Shown here one piece after another: positions 18,577-28,500 of a stretch of 64,000 nt of DNA. Origin of the DNA: Paucibacter sp. Y2R2-4 (GTDB lineage Bacteria > Pseudomonadota > Gammaproteobacteria > Burkholderiales > Burkholderiaceae_C); assembly GCF_025717535.1 (NCBI RefSeq), contig NZ_JAJIRO010000002.1:558001-622000 (forward strand), in the 5' to 3' direction. Position 1 is the stretch's first letter; every line of letters begins with the position of its first letter. Both the position numbers and the translations under genes were made by a program. The notes beneath the pieces were generated by a model. That model was not told the DNA's origin. It ran no database searches and was given only the letters and a program-made list of their open reading frames with translations.

Positions 18577-19123
18577 GCACGGTCAGAGTCAAGGTCCGCA
18601 TCACCCCAGCCCGGCCACCAAGCCGGGTCTCGCGACTGGGCCTGCCATCATCAATTTGATGCCGGGCCAATGGCATTTTGGCCAGGGCGCTTCGCTGAAA
18701 ACGCTGCTGGGCTCTTGTGTTGCCATCACCCTGTGGCACCCGGTCAAGAAAATCGGCGGCATGTGCCACTTCCTGCTGCCCAGCCGCGCCACCCGCGGTA
18801 CCGCGCCTTTAGACGGACGTTACGGCGACGAGGCGGTGGAGTTGCTGCTGCAGTCCATACAGCGCAGCGGCACCCGGCCCAGCGACTACCTGGCACATTT
18901 GTACGGCGGTGCCGACACCATGCCCGATGGCGTCAATATCAAGTTCAATGTCGGCGAGCGCAATATCGAAATGGGCTGGAGCTTGATCGACAAGCATGGC
19001 TTCCAAATGCAAGACGTTGACGTCGGCGACAGCGTGCCGCGCACCGTCACCATCGATCTGCCGACCGGCCGCGTTGAAGTTAAGCGCAGTGCCGGCCACG
19101 GCACGCTAGGAGCAAAGAAATGA
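18569..19123 (+). CDS. cheD: Receptor glutamine deamidase CheD
   Basis: A 184-residue CheD. The catalytic Cys is in [13 protein letters not shown] and the His in [11 protein letters not shown], matching the Cys-His-Thr triad of the family; [10 protein letters not shown] and [14 protein letters not shown] are further family landmarks. It deamidates receptor glutamines and can interact with CheY phosphatases in other bacteria. ATG at 18569 overlaps the cheR end by 8 bp, and the stop overlaps cheB in ATGA, so cheR-cheD-cheB are translationally coupled. Confidence 0.93.
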   Translation: MHKHGQSQGPHHPSPATKPGLATGPAIINLMPGQWHFGQGASLKTLLGSCVAITLWHPVKKIGGMCHFLLPSRATRGTAPLDGRYGDEAVELLLQSIQRSGTRPSDYLAHLYGGADTMPDGVNIKFNVGERNIEMGWSLIDKHGFQMQDVDVGDSVPRTVTIDLPTGRVEVKRSAGHGTLGAKK

Positions 19124-20277
19124 GCACGCCGCTGCAAGTCGCCATCATTGATGACTCGGCTGTGGTGCGCAAACACCTGAGCAGCGTGCTGGAGGCCGCG
19201 GGCATTCAGGTGTCCATCACCGCCAGTGACCCCCTGTTCGCCTGGCCCAAGCTGGAGGCCAACTGGCCCGACGTGATCGTGCTGGATGTGGAGATGCCGC
19301 GCATGGACGGCATCAGCTTTCTCAAGCGTTTGATGGCCGAGCATCCCATGCCGGTGGTGATGTGCTCCACCTTGACCGAGGCCGGCTGCGAAACCACCAT
19401 GCAAGCCTTGGCCGCCGGCGCCATCGGCTTTGTCACCAAGCCCAAGCTGGGCCTGCGAGACTTTCTGGAAGACCCGGGCAACGGCCTGGTCGGTGCGGTA
19501 CGGGCCGCGGCTCGGGCCAATGTGCGCGCCCTGCCAAGCCAGCTCGCGGGCCAGTCGAGCAGCGGTGCAGGCCTCGCCAGGTCCGCCGCTGCGGTGGCGT
19601 CGACACTGCCGCGTTCCACCTTGGGGCGCGCCGAGCGCATTTCACCCACGCTGCTCAGCAATGCCTCGGCCATGGCCGAAACCACCGACCGGGTGATTGC
19701 TTTTGGCAGCTCCACCGGTGGCGTGCAGACGATTGAAGCGGTACTGATGCAACTGCCGCGCACCTGCCCGGGCATCGTGCTGGTGCAACACATGCCCGAG
19801 CGCTTCACCCATTCATTCGCTGCCCGCCTGAACAGCATCACTGAGCTGGAAGTGATGGAGGCCAAGGACGGTGACCGCGTGATCAACGGGCGGGTTTTGG
19901 TGGCGCCGGGCGGACGACATATGCAGCTCAAGCGCAGCGGTGCGCAGTATGTCGTGGAGGTGCGGGACGGCCCCTTGGTCAACCATCACAAGCCCTCGGT
20001 CGATGTCTTGTTCAAGTCGGTGGCGCATTGCGCAGGTCGCAATGCCGTCGGCGCCATCTTCACCGGCATGGGCGACGACGGGGCTCGAGGCCTGCTGGAG
20101 ATGCGCAAGGCTGGCGCCATGACCCTGGCCCAGGACGAGGCCAGTTGCGTGGTCTACGGCATGCCCAAGGCCGCCGCAGAATTGGGCGCGGCCCAGCAGA
20201 TCCTGCCCTTGTCGGAGATCCCTGCCACGCTGTTAAGACTCAGCGGCGTCGCCAGCGCGCTCAGGCCAAACGCTTGA
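19120..20277 (+). CDS. cheB: Protein-glutamate methylesterase CheB
   Basis: A 385-residue two-domain protein. The receiver domain has IIDDSAVV, phosphoacceptor Asp in [13 protein letters not shown] and the TKPK lysine. A ~60-residue linker leads to the methylesterase domain with the Ser-His-Asp triad: [24 protein letters not shown] and [11 protein letters not shown]. It removes receptor methyl groups after phosphorylation by CheA, closing the adaptation loop. It is the last gene of the operon; a 12-bp palindrome GGCGAGCTCGCC at 20281-20292 follows, before a convergent gene. Confidence 0.95.
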   Translation: MSTPLQVAIIDDSAVVRKHLSSVLEAAGIQVSITASDPLFAWPKLEANWPDVIVLDVEMPRMDGISFLKRLMAEHPMPVVMCSTLTEAGCETTMQALAAGAIGFVTKPKLGLRDFLEDPGNGLVGAVRAAARANVRALPSQLAGQSSSGAGLARSAAAVASTLPRSTLGRAERISPTLLSNASAMAETTDRVIAFGSSTGGVQTIEAVLMQLPRTCPGIVLVQHMPERFTHSFAARLNSITELEVMEAKDGDRVINGRVLVAPGGRHMQLKRSGAQYVVEVRDGPLVNHHKPSVDVLFKSVAHCAGRNAVGAIFTGMGDDGARGLLEMRKAGAMTLAQDEASCVVYGMPKAAAELGAAQQILPLSEIPATLLRLSGVASALRPNA

Positions 20278-20298
20278 AGCGGCGAGCTCGCCTGAGGC

Positions 20299-20664
20299 TC
20301 AGCGCAAGACCTTGCCAATCACCTTCATCAGCTCCATGGGGCTGAAGGGTTTGATCAGGTACTCATCAGCACCGGCCTTGATGCCGGCTTGTTTATCGGC
20401 CTCTTGGCCGCGCGCCGTCAGCAAGACGACCTTGGTGCGTTTCAAGGCTGGGTCGCCCTTGACACGTTGGCAAACCTGCAAGCCATTCAAGCCGCCCGGC
20501 ATCATCACATCCAGCAACATCAGATCGGGCTTGAAGCTCGAGACCTTGCTCAGCCCTTCGTCGCCGTTGGGGGCTTCATCAATCTGATAGTCGTCGAATT
20601 CAAGCGTGACACGAATCAGTTCACGGATTTCTTCCTGATCTTCAACAATCAGAATCTTCTTCAT
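20299..20664 (-). CDS. Single-domain response regulator
   Basis: A 121-residue receiver domain without an output domain: IVEDQEEIRE (acidic pocket), LMLLDVMMPGGLNG (phosphoacceptor Asp), LLTARG and YLIKPFSP (Lys). The start at 20664 begins at MKKILIVEDQ and has GGAG seven bases upstream; the longer reading adds a non-family leader. It is convergent with cheB and divergent from the receptor/binding-protein/kinase unit at 20871-28861. Those kinases have no receiver gene within their operon, so this protein is a plausible partner, though nothing proves it. Confidence 0.9.
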   Translation of the reverse strand: MKKILIVEDQEEIRELIRVTLEFDDYQIDEAPNGDEGLSKVSSFKPDLMLLDVMMPGGLNGLQVCQRVKGDPALKRTKVVLLTARGQEADKQAGIKAGADEYLIKPFSPMELMKVIGKVLR

Positions 20665-20870
20665 GGACGCGCTCCGGTCTGCAAAAGACGTTGAAGGATG
20701 ATGCCTCAAACGCGAGCCAATGGGTCGAGAAAAGCGCGAAAGCAGCTCATATTTCACGCCCATTGAAACCGCTCCCTCAAAGCGCTCAAGATTGCTCTAC
20801 AGTCGGCCGAAGACGAGGGCGAAAACGACGATTGAGCGAGCATTGAGCCAGCAACGGAGTCGCAATCTGC

Positions 20871-22415
20871 ATGAACCCGAATTCAAGCCATGATCGAACC
20901 ATGCTGGCTGTCATCGTCAGCAACGCCTTGCTTGCGCTGGCCTTGGGATCTGCCCACGAATCCTTGGGTTTGGCCCTGTTATGGACGCTGCCCAGTTTGG
21001 TTTTGGCGGGCCTGATTTTTCACTATCGCAGTGAGAGCGAATTCGGACGACTCGGCTTTGCCAGCCTCTTGGCCATCTTGGTCGGCTTGCAGCTGCAGCT
21101 GACTCAGGGCGCCAGCAGCATCCACGCCAATATCTACATCTCGCTGTGCCTGCTGCTGCCCTATGCCGATTGGCTCGTCATCGCCTATATGGGCGGACTG
21201 TTCGCCACGCACAAACTGGCTTTCAAATGGCTCAGTTCCAGCACCTCCCCCTTGTATGTTCATGAAGACACGGGCACTTGGTCTCAGGTCGCCGACTGGG
21301 GTTTTCTGCTGACATTGACCGCATTTTTGATCTTCTCGGCCCGTCAGCTGCGCCGCCAAGCGAACGAACGCTTCGAGATGGAGTTCTTGGTCAAGGCCAT
21401 GGGTCAAAACGGGCCGATACGCCTGAACTTTGATGCGGTGCGCACCCACTCAGATGTCGGCTCGCGCCTCAAACATGTGCAGCAACGCATGGCCGCGGCT
21501 TTGCGGCAGGTGCGCGACGCGATCTTTAAAGTGCACTCGGCCGCGCAGGAGGTCGGCGAGAGCAGTTCAGAGTTGATGGAGCGCACCAATCGCACGGCAG
21601 CTGGCTTGAACGATGCCGCCATGTCCTTGGAGCAGATCACTGTGATCGTGAAAGAAAGTGCGCGTGCATCAAAAGAGGCCTTGGCGCATTCGCAAGCCTC
21701 CTCGGAAATGGCCACCAAAGGCGGTCAGGTGGTGCAGCAGATGGTGGACACCATGCAGGAGATCGACAGCTCCTCGCGCCGCATCACCGACATCATTGCG
21801 GTGATTGATGCGATTGCATTCCAGACCAATATCTTGGCGCTGAATGCCGCGGTCGAGGCAGCACGCGCTGGCGAGCAGGGACGCGGCTTCGCCGTCGTTG
21901 CCAGCGAGGTGCGCATGCTCGCCGGTCGCTCGGCTGAGGCGGCCAAAGAAATCAAACAGCTGATTGCGACCTCCACCGAGACCGTGGCACGCGGCACGCA
22001 ACAGGCCAATCTGGCCAGCAGCACCATGTCTGAGCTGGTCAGCTCGGTCAAGAGCGTCAGCACCGTGTTTGACAGTCTGACCGCTGACAACGCCGAACAT
22101 GCCCAGGGCATCGAAGTGGTAGCGGCCTCGGTCAAAGAGTTGGATGCGGTCACTCGCCAAAACGTGCAGGTGGCTGAACGTTCGGGCCAGATCGCCGACG
22201 ACTTGCTGCAACAGGCCTTGATGCTAGCCGAGGTCTTGAGCACCTTCCGCCTCGGCGAAGATAGCGCGGTGGCCGAGTTGCTCAAAACTGCGCAGCAAAC
22301 GGCTCAAGCCTCTAGCCAGGCCCAGATATCCCAGCATCAACGCAATCAAGCCAAGTCGACTAGTCCCAGCAATCCCAGCAGCTCCAGCAGTGACTCGAAT
22401 ATCGACTTCTTTTGA
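20871..22415 (+). CDS. Methyl-accepting chemotaxis protein with multi-spanning membrane sensor
   Basis: A 514-residue receptor whose first ~165 residues are five or so hydrophobic helices with short loops and no periplasmic domain. It therefore probably senses within the membrane or through partners. The signalling domain follows (about 200-480), with tip [25 protein letters not shown], which differs in detail from the three receptors upstream. The Gln/Ser-rich tail ends DSNIDFF. GGAG precedes the ATG. The stop abuts the gene for a periplasmic binding protein, so the two are likely co-expressed. Confidence 0.92.
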   Translation: MNPNSSHDRTMLAVIVSNALLALALGSAHESLGLALLWTLPSLVLAGLIFHYRSESEFGRLGFASLLAILVGLQLQLTQGASSIHANIYISLCLLLPYADWLVIAYMGGLFATHKLAFKWLSSSTSPLYVHEDTGTWSQVADWGFLLTLTAFLIFSARQLRRQANERFEMEFLVKAMGQNGPIRLNFDAVRTHSDVGSRLKHVQQRMAAALRQVRDAIFKVHSAAQEVGESSSELMERTNRTAAGLNDAAMSLEQITVIVKESARASKEALAHSQASSEMATKGGQVVQQMVDTMQEIDSSSRRITDIIAVIDAIAFQTNILALNAAVEAARAGEQGRGFAVVASEVRMLAGRSAEAAKEIKQLIATSTETVARGTQQANLASSTMSELVSSVKSVSTVFDSLTADNAEHAQGIEVVAASVKELDAVTRQNVQVAERSGQIADDLLQQALMLAEVLSTFRLGEDSAVAELLKTAQQTAQASSQAQISQHQRNQAKSTSPSNPSSSSSDSNIDFF

Positions 22416-22444
22416 TGTCAAAAACTCAGGTACGAGGTCGCCCC

Positions 22445-23314
22445 ATGAGCAAATCTCTCGCCCTTCTCTTCCGAGCCTTCAAGCTCAGTGCCGGGGCTCT
22501 GCTTGCAGTGAGCCTGATGACACACAAGGCGCAGGCCGAGGAGGTGGTGTACCGCTTCTCGCCGGTCAATCAAGCCAATATTGCCCTGACGGCTGACTAC
22601 TGGAACCCCATCATCGCTTACGTGTCGGAGCGCAGCGGCGTCAAGTTAGGTTTGAAGATTGGACGCACCTCCGCCGACACCACCAGTTATGTATTGGCCC
22701 AGGAAGTCGAGTTTGTCTTCAGCAACCATTTGTTCAGCCCTGAGCGCGAGAAGCTTGGCTGGAAGGTCTTTGGCCGCCGCCTTACACCGCCGATTCACGG
22801 CCAAATCATTGTGCCTGGCGATTCGGCCATCACCGACCTGAGCCAATTGGCCGGCAAGGACATCGTCTACCCCGGACCTGAAGCCTTGGTGTCTTACAAA
22901 TTTCCCTACGCCAATTTACTGAACAAGAAGATCGACACCAAGGTGGTGTTTGCCGGCAATGCCGACGGCGCCTTGGCCCAGTTGTTCAGCGGCAAGGCCA
23001 GCGCCGCAGGCGTGAATTCGCAATTGGCTGAAAACTATGGCCGACGCGAGGGCAAAAAGTTCCGCGTGCTGTGGAGTTCAGAACCCCTGCACGACTTGGC
23101 TTTGATGGCTTCCGCCAAGGTTCCCGCCAAGGATGTTCAGGCGGTGGCCAAGGCCTTTGCCGGCATGCACAAAGACCCCAAGGGCAAAGCCATCTTGGCC
23201 GAGGTGTCCAAACATGTGGGGCTGACCGACGAGGCCTATTTCATCCTCTCGGACGGCAGCGAGTACGACCCCTACCGGCGCTTTTACCAAAACGCCCCGG
23301 CCCAACTGCGCTGA
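22445..23314 (+). CDS. PhnD-like periplasmic substrate-binding protein without transporter
   Basis: A 289-residue exported binding protein of the phosphate/phosphite/phosphonate-binding type. The signal peptide ends AQA; the mature part begins EEVVYRFSPVNQANIA. FVFSNHLFSPE, DLSQLAGKDIVYPGPEALVSYKFPYANLL and DGALAQLFSGKASAAGVNSQ follow the usual two-lobe fold. No permease or ATPase gene is near; instead it sits between a chemoreceptor and two sensor kinases, suggesting a sensory role, as for PhnD-like sensor domains such as that of TtrS. ATG at 22445 has GAGG seven bases upstream and starts the signal peptide; an earlier ATG at 22415 touching the previous stop is the alternative. The ligand is unknown. 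Confidence 0.85.
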   Translation: MSKSLALLFRAFKLSAGALLAVSLMTHKAQAEEVVYRFSPVNQANIALTADYWNPIIAYVSERSGVKLGLKIGRTSADTTSYVLAQEVEFVFSNHLFSPEREKLGWKVFGRRLTPPIHGQIIVPGDSAITDLSQLAGKDIVYPGPEALVSYKFPYANLLNKKIDTKVVFAGNADGALAQLFSGKASAAGVNSQLAENYGRREGKKFRVLWSSEPLHDLALMASAKVPAKDVQAVAKAFAGMHKDPKGKAILAEVSKHVGLTDEAYFILSDGSEYDPYRRFYQNAPAQLR

Positions 23315-23336
23315 CCGGCAAGGCTGAGGCCAGGTG

Positions 23337-25592
23337 ATGCCCGCCTTGCGACTCTTTCCCTCCAGCCTGATCGGTCGGGTCTTCCTGCTCTACCTGATCT
23401 CCTTGCTGCTGGCGGTCGGCGGGGCGATGGGTTGGTTCGCTTCCCGCAGCTATGCCGACAGCATCGCCGGCGCCCAAGACTCCGCCGACACCTTGATCAG
23501 CCTGCTCGGCCCCGTGGTGACCGAGTCCGCCGTGATTGGCGATTACGACACCATCGAGCGAGCCCTGGAGCGCGCAGCCAAACACACCGACATCAGCGCC
23601 GCCATCTTCATCGACCTCAAGGGCGGTTTGATCGAGCGCCGCGGCCACAAAGAATCCGTTCTCAAAGCGCCTGACTGGCTGTTCAAGGCGATCGAAGAAC
23701 AGCTGCCGGAACTCAACCTGAACGTCTCTGCGGGCGGGCGAGACTATGGCGTGCTGCGCCTGCGCTTCAGCATCGCGCACATCGCCACCACTTTTTGGCA
23801 GCAGACGATTGTGGCGATCGGGCTTTCGGCGTTGGGTCTATTGATCGGCTTGGCGATGGTCTGGTGGCCCTTGAATCGATGGCTCGGCAACCTCGGTCGC
23901 ATTCAGACTTTTGGCGAACAGCTGCAGGTGTCGGGCGGGGCCCTCAGCCCTATGCTGGCCGATGACGCGCCGCTGGAATTCCGCAAGACCTTTGAAGTGC
24001 TGAATCAGGCCGCCAGTTCCTTGCAACAAGAGCGGGAGCGGGCCAGCGTCACCTTGGCTGCCATCGGCGACGGCATTGCCACCACCGATGCGCAGGGCTT
24101 GGTGCTGCTGGCCAACCCCGTGCTGGCCCAGATGCTGGAGCGCCCTTCCGAGCAAATTCTGGGTCAGCGTATCCAGGACTTGCTGCCCGATGTGGCGCTG
24201 AACCCGACAGCCGGTAGCAGCTGGAAGACGCGCATACGACTCAAACCCACCGCCGGTGGTGCCCGTGTGCTCGACCTCAGCCGCACCGCCGTGATGGACA
24301 GCAACGGCAGCTCGGTCGGTTGGGTCTATGCCTGCCGCGATTTCAGCCAGCAGCAGGAACTGGACGACCGACTGCAGGACGAGTTACGCGCCCGCGCCAA
24401 AGTGATGCAATCCTTGCGCGAGATGTTGCAGGGTTTTTCAAAACCCGAGCTTGCGGGTCATGAGGCGGGTGCCGACAGTGCCGAAAACACGATCCTGCTC
24501 AAGCTGGTGCAAGACCTGATCGTCCAGCTGCGCGAACGCGGTGAACAGCTGGCCACCATCTTCGCGCTCAGCCCAGATGGCTTCGTCTGGTTTGATGCCG
24601 CAGGTTTGACGCGCTATGTCAGCCCGGCCTTCACGCGCCTGTCCGGCATTCCCTCGCAAAGCGCCTTGGGTCTGCAAGAGGATGTCTTGTTGCGCGCATT
24701 GTCTGCAAGGCAGGACGGCGAAGCCGCAGCCATCGAGAAGACCCAATTGCGCCACGGCCGCTTGCGCCTGTCGATCGAGCGCCCGACCCGTCGGGTGCTG
24801 GAGCTGACGCTTCACGAAGGCTCGGCCCGCGAAGGCGGCGAAACCTCGCAGCTCTTGCACCTCAGCGATGTCACGCATCAGGTCGAAGTTGACCAGATGA
24901 AAAGCGAGTTCTTGTCCACCGCGGCCCATGAATTGCGCACGCCGATGGCCAGCATCTTTGGCTTTACCGAGCTGCTGATGACTCGGGACAATATTGCGCC
25001 GGATCGTCAAAAGCAGATGCTGGCGCGCATCTATCGGCAGAGCCAAGCCATGATTGCCATCCTCAACGAACTGCTCGACTTGGCGCGCATCGAAGCGCGG
25101 CGCGGTCAGGACTTTGAGATGGAATTGCTGGACCTGAACACCGTCATTGAAGAGGTGGTGCAGGACTTCAAAGCGCCGGATGAGCGCCTAGGCCCTGAAC
25201 TGAGCCTGCCCGCGAGCAGCAGCCAAGTACAAGCAGACCGCAAGAAATTGCAGCAAGTGCTGCGCAATCTACTTTCCAACGCCTACAAGTACTCGGCAGT
25301 AGGTGGACGTGTCTGGCTGCGCGTGAGTCAGGTGGCCGAAGCCGATGCGGCGCAAGTGAAGATCGAAGTGCAAGACCAGGGCATCGGCATGACGGCCGAG
25401 GAGCTCTCACATGTGACGGAACGTTTTTACCGTGCGGACAAATCTGGCACGGTGCTGGGCACCGGACTGGGCATGAGCATCGTGAAAGAAATCGTTGAGT
25501 TGCATGGCGGCCAACTGGCCCTGGCCAGCGAGCTGGGCCAGGGCACCACGGTGAGCGTCTTTCTGCCCTGTGCGCTGGCGGGAGGCTTGTGA
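23337..25592 (+). CDS. Sensor histidine kinase with two PAS domains
   Basis: A 751-residue membrane kinase. TM1 is at about 14-33, a ~120-residue periplasmic domain follows and TM2 is near 155-180. Two PAS-like domains lie at about 235-340 and 405-515. The HisKA domain has EFLSTAAHELRTP with His531. The ATPase domain shows LRNLLSNAYKYS (N box), VQDQGIGM and GTGLGMSIVKEIVELHGG. There is no receiver or HPt domain, so it needs a separate response regulator. GAGG lies seven bases before the ATG. It follows the binding protein by 22 bp and overlaps the next kinase by 4 bp. Confidence 0.93.
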   Translation: MPALRLFPSSLIGRVFLLYLISLLLAVGGAMGWFASRSYADSIAGAQDSADTLISLLGPVVTESAVIGDYDTIERALERAAKHTDISAAIFIDLKGGLIERRGHKESVLKAPDWLFKAIEEQLPELNLNVSAGGRDYGVLRLRFSIAHIATTFWQQTIVAIGLSALGLLIGLAMVWWPLNRWLGNLGRIQTFGEQLQVSGGALSPMLADDAPLEFRKTFEVLNQAASSLQQERERASVTLAAIGDGIATTDAQGLVLLANPVLAQMLERPSEQILGQRIQDLLPDVALNPTAGSSWKTRIRLKPTAGGARVLDLSRTAVMDSNGSSVGWVYACRDFSQQQELDDRLQDELRARAKVMQSLREMLQGFSKPELAGHEAGADSAENTILLKLVQDLIVQLRERGEQLATIFALSPDGFVWFDAAGLTRYVSPAFTRLSGIPSQSALGLQEDVLLRALSARQDGEAAAIEKTQLRHGRLRLSIERPTRRVLELTLHEGSAREGGETSQLLHLSDVTHQVEVDQMKSEFLSTAAHELRTPMASIFGFTELLMTRDNIAPDRQKQMLARIYRQSQAMIAILNELLDLARIEARRGQDFEMELLDLNTVIEEVVQDFKAPDERLGPELSLPASSSQVQADRKKLQQVLRNLLSNAYKYSAVGGRVWLRVSQVAEADAAQVKIEVQDQGIGMTAEELSHVTERFYRADKSGTVLGTGLGMSIVKEIVELHGGQLALASELGQGTTVSVFLPCALAGGL

Positions 25593-28500
25593 GTTCGTCT
25601 GGTCGCGATCGATTGTGGCATCGGCCGGCAGTTGGTTTGCTGACTCGAGTCACCTTAGCGCTGGCTGGCCTCTTGCTACTGTGCGAGGCATTGAACGTCT
25701 ATGGGCTGCGGCCGCTGTTGAGCCAGCAAGACTGGGCCTTGCGCCTGTGGAGCGAGGTCTTGCTGCTGGTCTTGCCCGCGGTGCTTTATCTTGCATGGCG
25801 CGGAGAGCGCTTGGCGCGATCCAGCCTCGGGCCTGGCGAGGGACTGGCGAAGGCACAGACACAGACACAGACACAGACACAGGCACAGGCGCAGACCAAA
25901 CCCTTGCGCCGCGCACGCATCACCCTGATCTTGGGTCTCTTGCTGACCGCTCTGCTGCTGCACTATCAAATTGCGAATTTGCGCAACATCGCGCTGGTGC
26001 GCTTTGATCGCCTGGCCGCCGGCTTGGAGGACGATGTACGTCGGCGTTTTGAGCACCCCGGCTACGGCATGCGTAGCCTGGCCGCACTCCACGCGGCCAA
26101 CCTCTCGCTGCGTCGTGAAGAGTTCGCCAACTTTGTGCGCGCCAACCGCCCCCCGATTGATTTCAGCGCCATCAACAGCTACGGCTTTATCGAACGCGTC
26201 CGACGCGATGAACTCGAGGACTTCATCCACAGCCAGCGCAATACCGGCGTACCCGACTTCGCGGTTCAAGACGCGGGCGAAAACGGTGACCTCTACATCA
26301 TCAAGTTCATCGAACCCCTGGCCTATCACCGTGCCGCCTTAGGGCGCAATCTCGGCGCCGAGCCGGTCCGGCGCGCAGCACTTGAACTGGCCTATCGCTC
26401 TGGCCAAGCCACCTTGTCCGGCGCCGTCATGCTGGAGAACAAGGGCGAATCGGCGACAGGCTTCCTTTATCTTTTGCCCCTGCACTATGTGGGTGCCGCC
26501 ACGCAAAGCGAAGAGCAAAGAATCGCCGCAACGGCCGGCCTGATTTTCGTGCCCTTGGTGATGGACAACTTGATGGAAGGCATAGGCTCAGGCATCCAAG
26601 GTCTGCTGGACTTTGAACTCTATGACGGTCCAGCGCTGGAGCCAGCAGGCCTGGTGTACAGCCTGGGCCAGGAACTGCAAGTGTCCAGGGCCCAAACTGC
26701 CCGGAGTCCCGACAAAGATTTGCGTGGCCACATGTTTCAAGCACGGCGCAACTTTTTCGTCGGTGGCCGCGAGCTGAGCCTGCGAATCAACAGCACGGAC
26801 CGATTCGCCGAGCTCGCCATAGAAAGCCGCCCAATTTTGACCAGCTTGGGTGCTGCGGCCATGAGCTTGTTGGCCGCTGCCATCGTCTGGCTCTTGAGCA
26901 TGGGCCGGGCTCGCGCCGAGCTGCTGGCCGAAGACATGACGCTCGATCTCCGGCAAGCGAAAGCGGTGGCCGAAACGGCCTTGCGAGACCATCGCTTGAT
27001 GCTGGAGACCCTGAACCAGCATTCTTTGGTGTCCATGGCCGATGCACAAGGCCGCCTGATCTATGCCAACGACGAGTTCTGCCGCGTCACCGGCTACACA
27101 CGTGAGGAGTTGCTGGGCCAAAACCATCGGATCGTTCATGTGGTGGACGAATCAAGGGCCGCGCTGAAAGAAGGCAGCGCGATCCTGGCCCAAGGGCGCA
27201 GTTGGTCCGGAGCCATCGGCTTTTGCAATCGCCAAGGGCAGACCTTTTGGGTCAAGCTGACCGTGGCGCCTAGCCTGGACTCGCAAGGTCAGGTTGAGCG
27301 TTTCGTCGCCATCCAAACCGATATCAGCACGCAAAAGCAGCTCGAAGCCACCTTGGCCCTGAGCAATGAACGCTTTGCCTTGGCCTTGGAAGGCGGCTCA
27401 GATGGTCTGTGGGACCGCATCGACACCCAGGCGGATGCCGAATGGTGGTCACCGCAGTACTACCGTTTGCTGGGACTGGAGCCAGGCGAGGTGACCGCCA
27501 GCGCCAGCCAGTTTGAAGAACGTTTGCATCCCGATGATGCGGCCCGACACGCGGCGGCCCTGGTGGCGGCCTTACAAAATGAGGCGCCCTACGACCTAGA
27601 AATCCGGCTTTATATCCGCGGCTGCGGCTACCGCTGGTTCCGTGCGCGCGCCAAGGTCTTCTTCAACACCGAAGGTCAACATCGGCGCATGGCAGGCTCG
27701 CTGCAAGACGTCCATGAGCTGAAGATGGCTGAGGCTCGCATGAAGGAACGCAGCGAGCAGCTGGCTGCGGTTTTTGCCCTGAGCCCGGACGGTCTGGTTT
27801 CCATCGGCACCGAGCACACGATACGTTATGTCAGTCCGGCCTTCACCCAACTGACCGGGCTGGGCGCCGATGCGGTGCTGGATCTGGAACCCAATGCCCT
27901 GCTGACGATGCTGCAAGCGCTAAGCAGAGCAGAAGGTACAAAGGAGGATACTGACGCAGACGAAGTCTTGAACTTGAACGCCCTCAAGCAAGGCCCACTG
28001 AGCCTCACGATCCGAACGCCCCAGCATCGTGTCTTGTCCTTGAGTTTGCATGAGGGCGGCACTGGCGAGGTCACCCAGGTGCTGTTGCTGCGCGATGTCA
28101 CGCACCAGCATGAGGTGGATCGGCTGAAGAGCGAGTTCTTGGCGACGGCCGCTCATGAGTTGCGCACACCCATGGTCAGTATCTACGGCTTTACCGAGTT
28201 GCTGATCACGCGCGAGTTGGCGCCCGAACGCCAAAAACAAATGCTGGAACGGATCTACCGCCAGAGCCAGGCCATGATCGACATCCTCAACGAATTGCTG
28301 GACCTGGCTCGCATTGAGGCCCGACGCGGCCAGGATTTTGAATTGGAGGACACCGATTTGCGCGTGCTCGTCCAACAGGCGCTGAACGACTTCCGAGCGC
28401 CGGAGGGTCGCGACGCGGCGACGTTCGAGGGCGACACCGCGCCCCTGACGGTCCATGTCGACGCCATGAAGATTCAGCAGGTGCTGCGCAATCTGCTCTC

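Noticed and set aside
25854-25895. Phase-variable on/off switch by repeat slippage
   Set aside because: Repeat unit is six bases, so changes stay in frame; only length tuning is possible.
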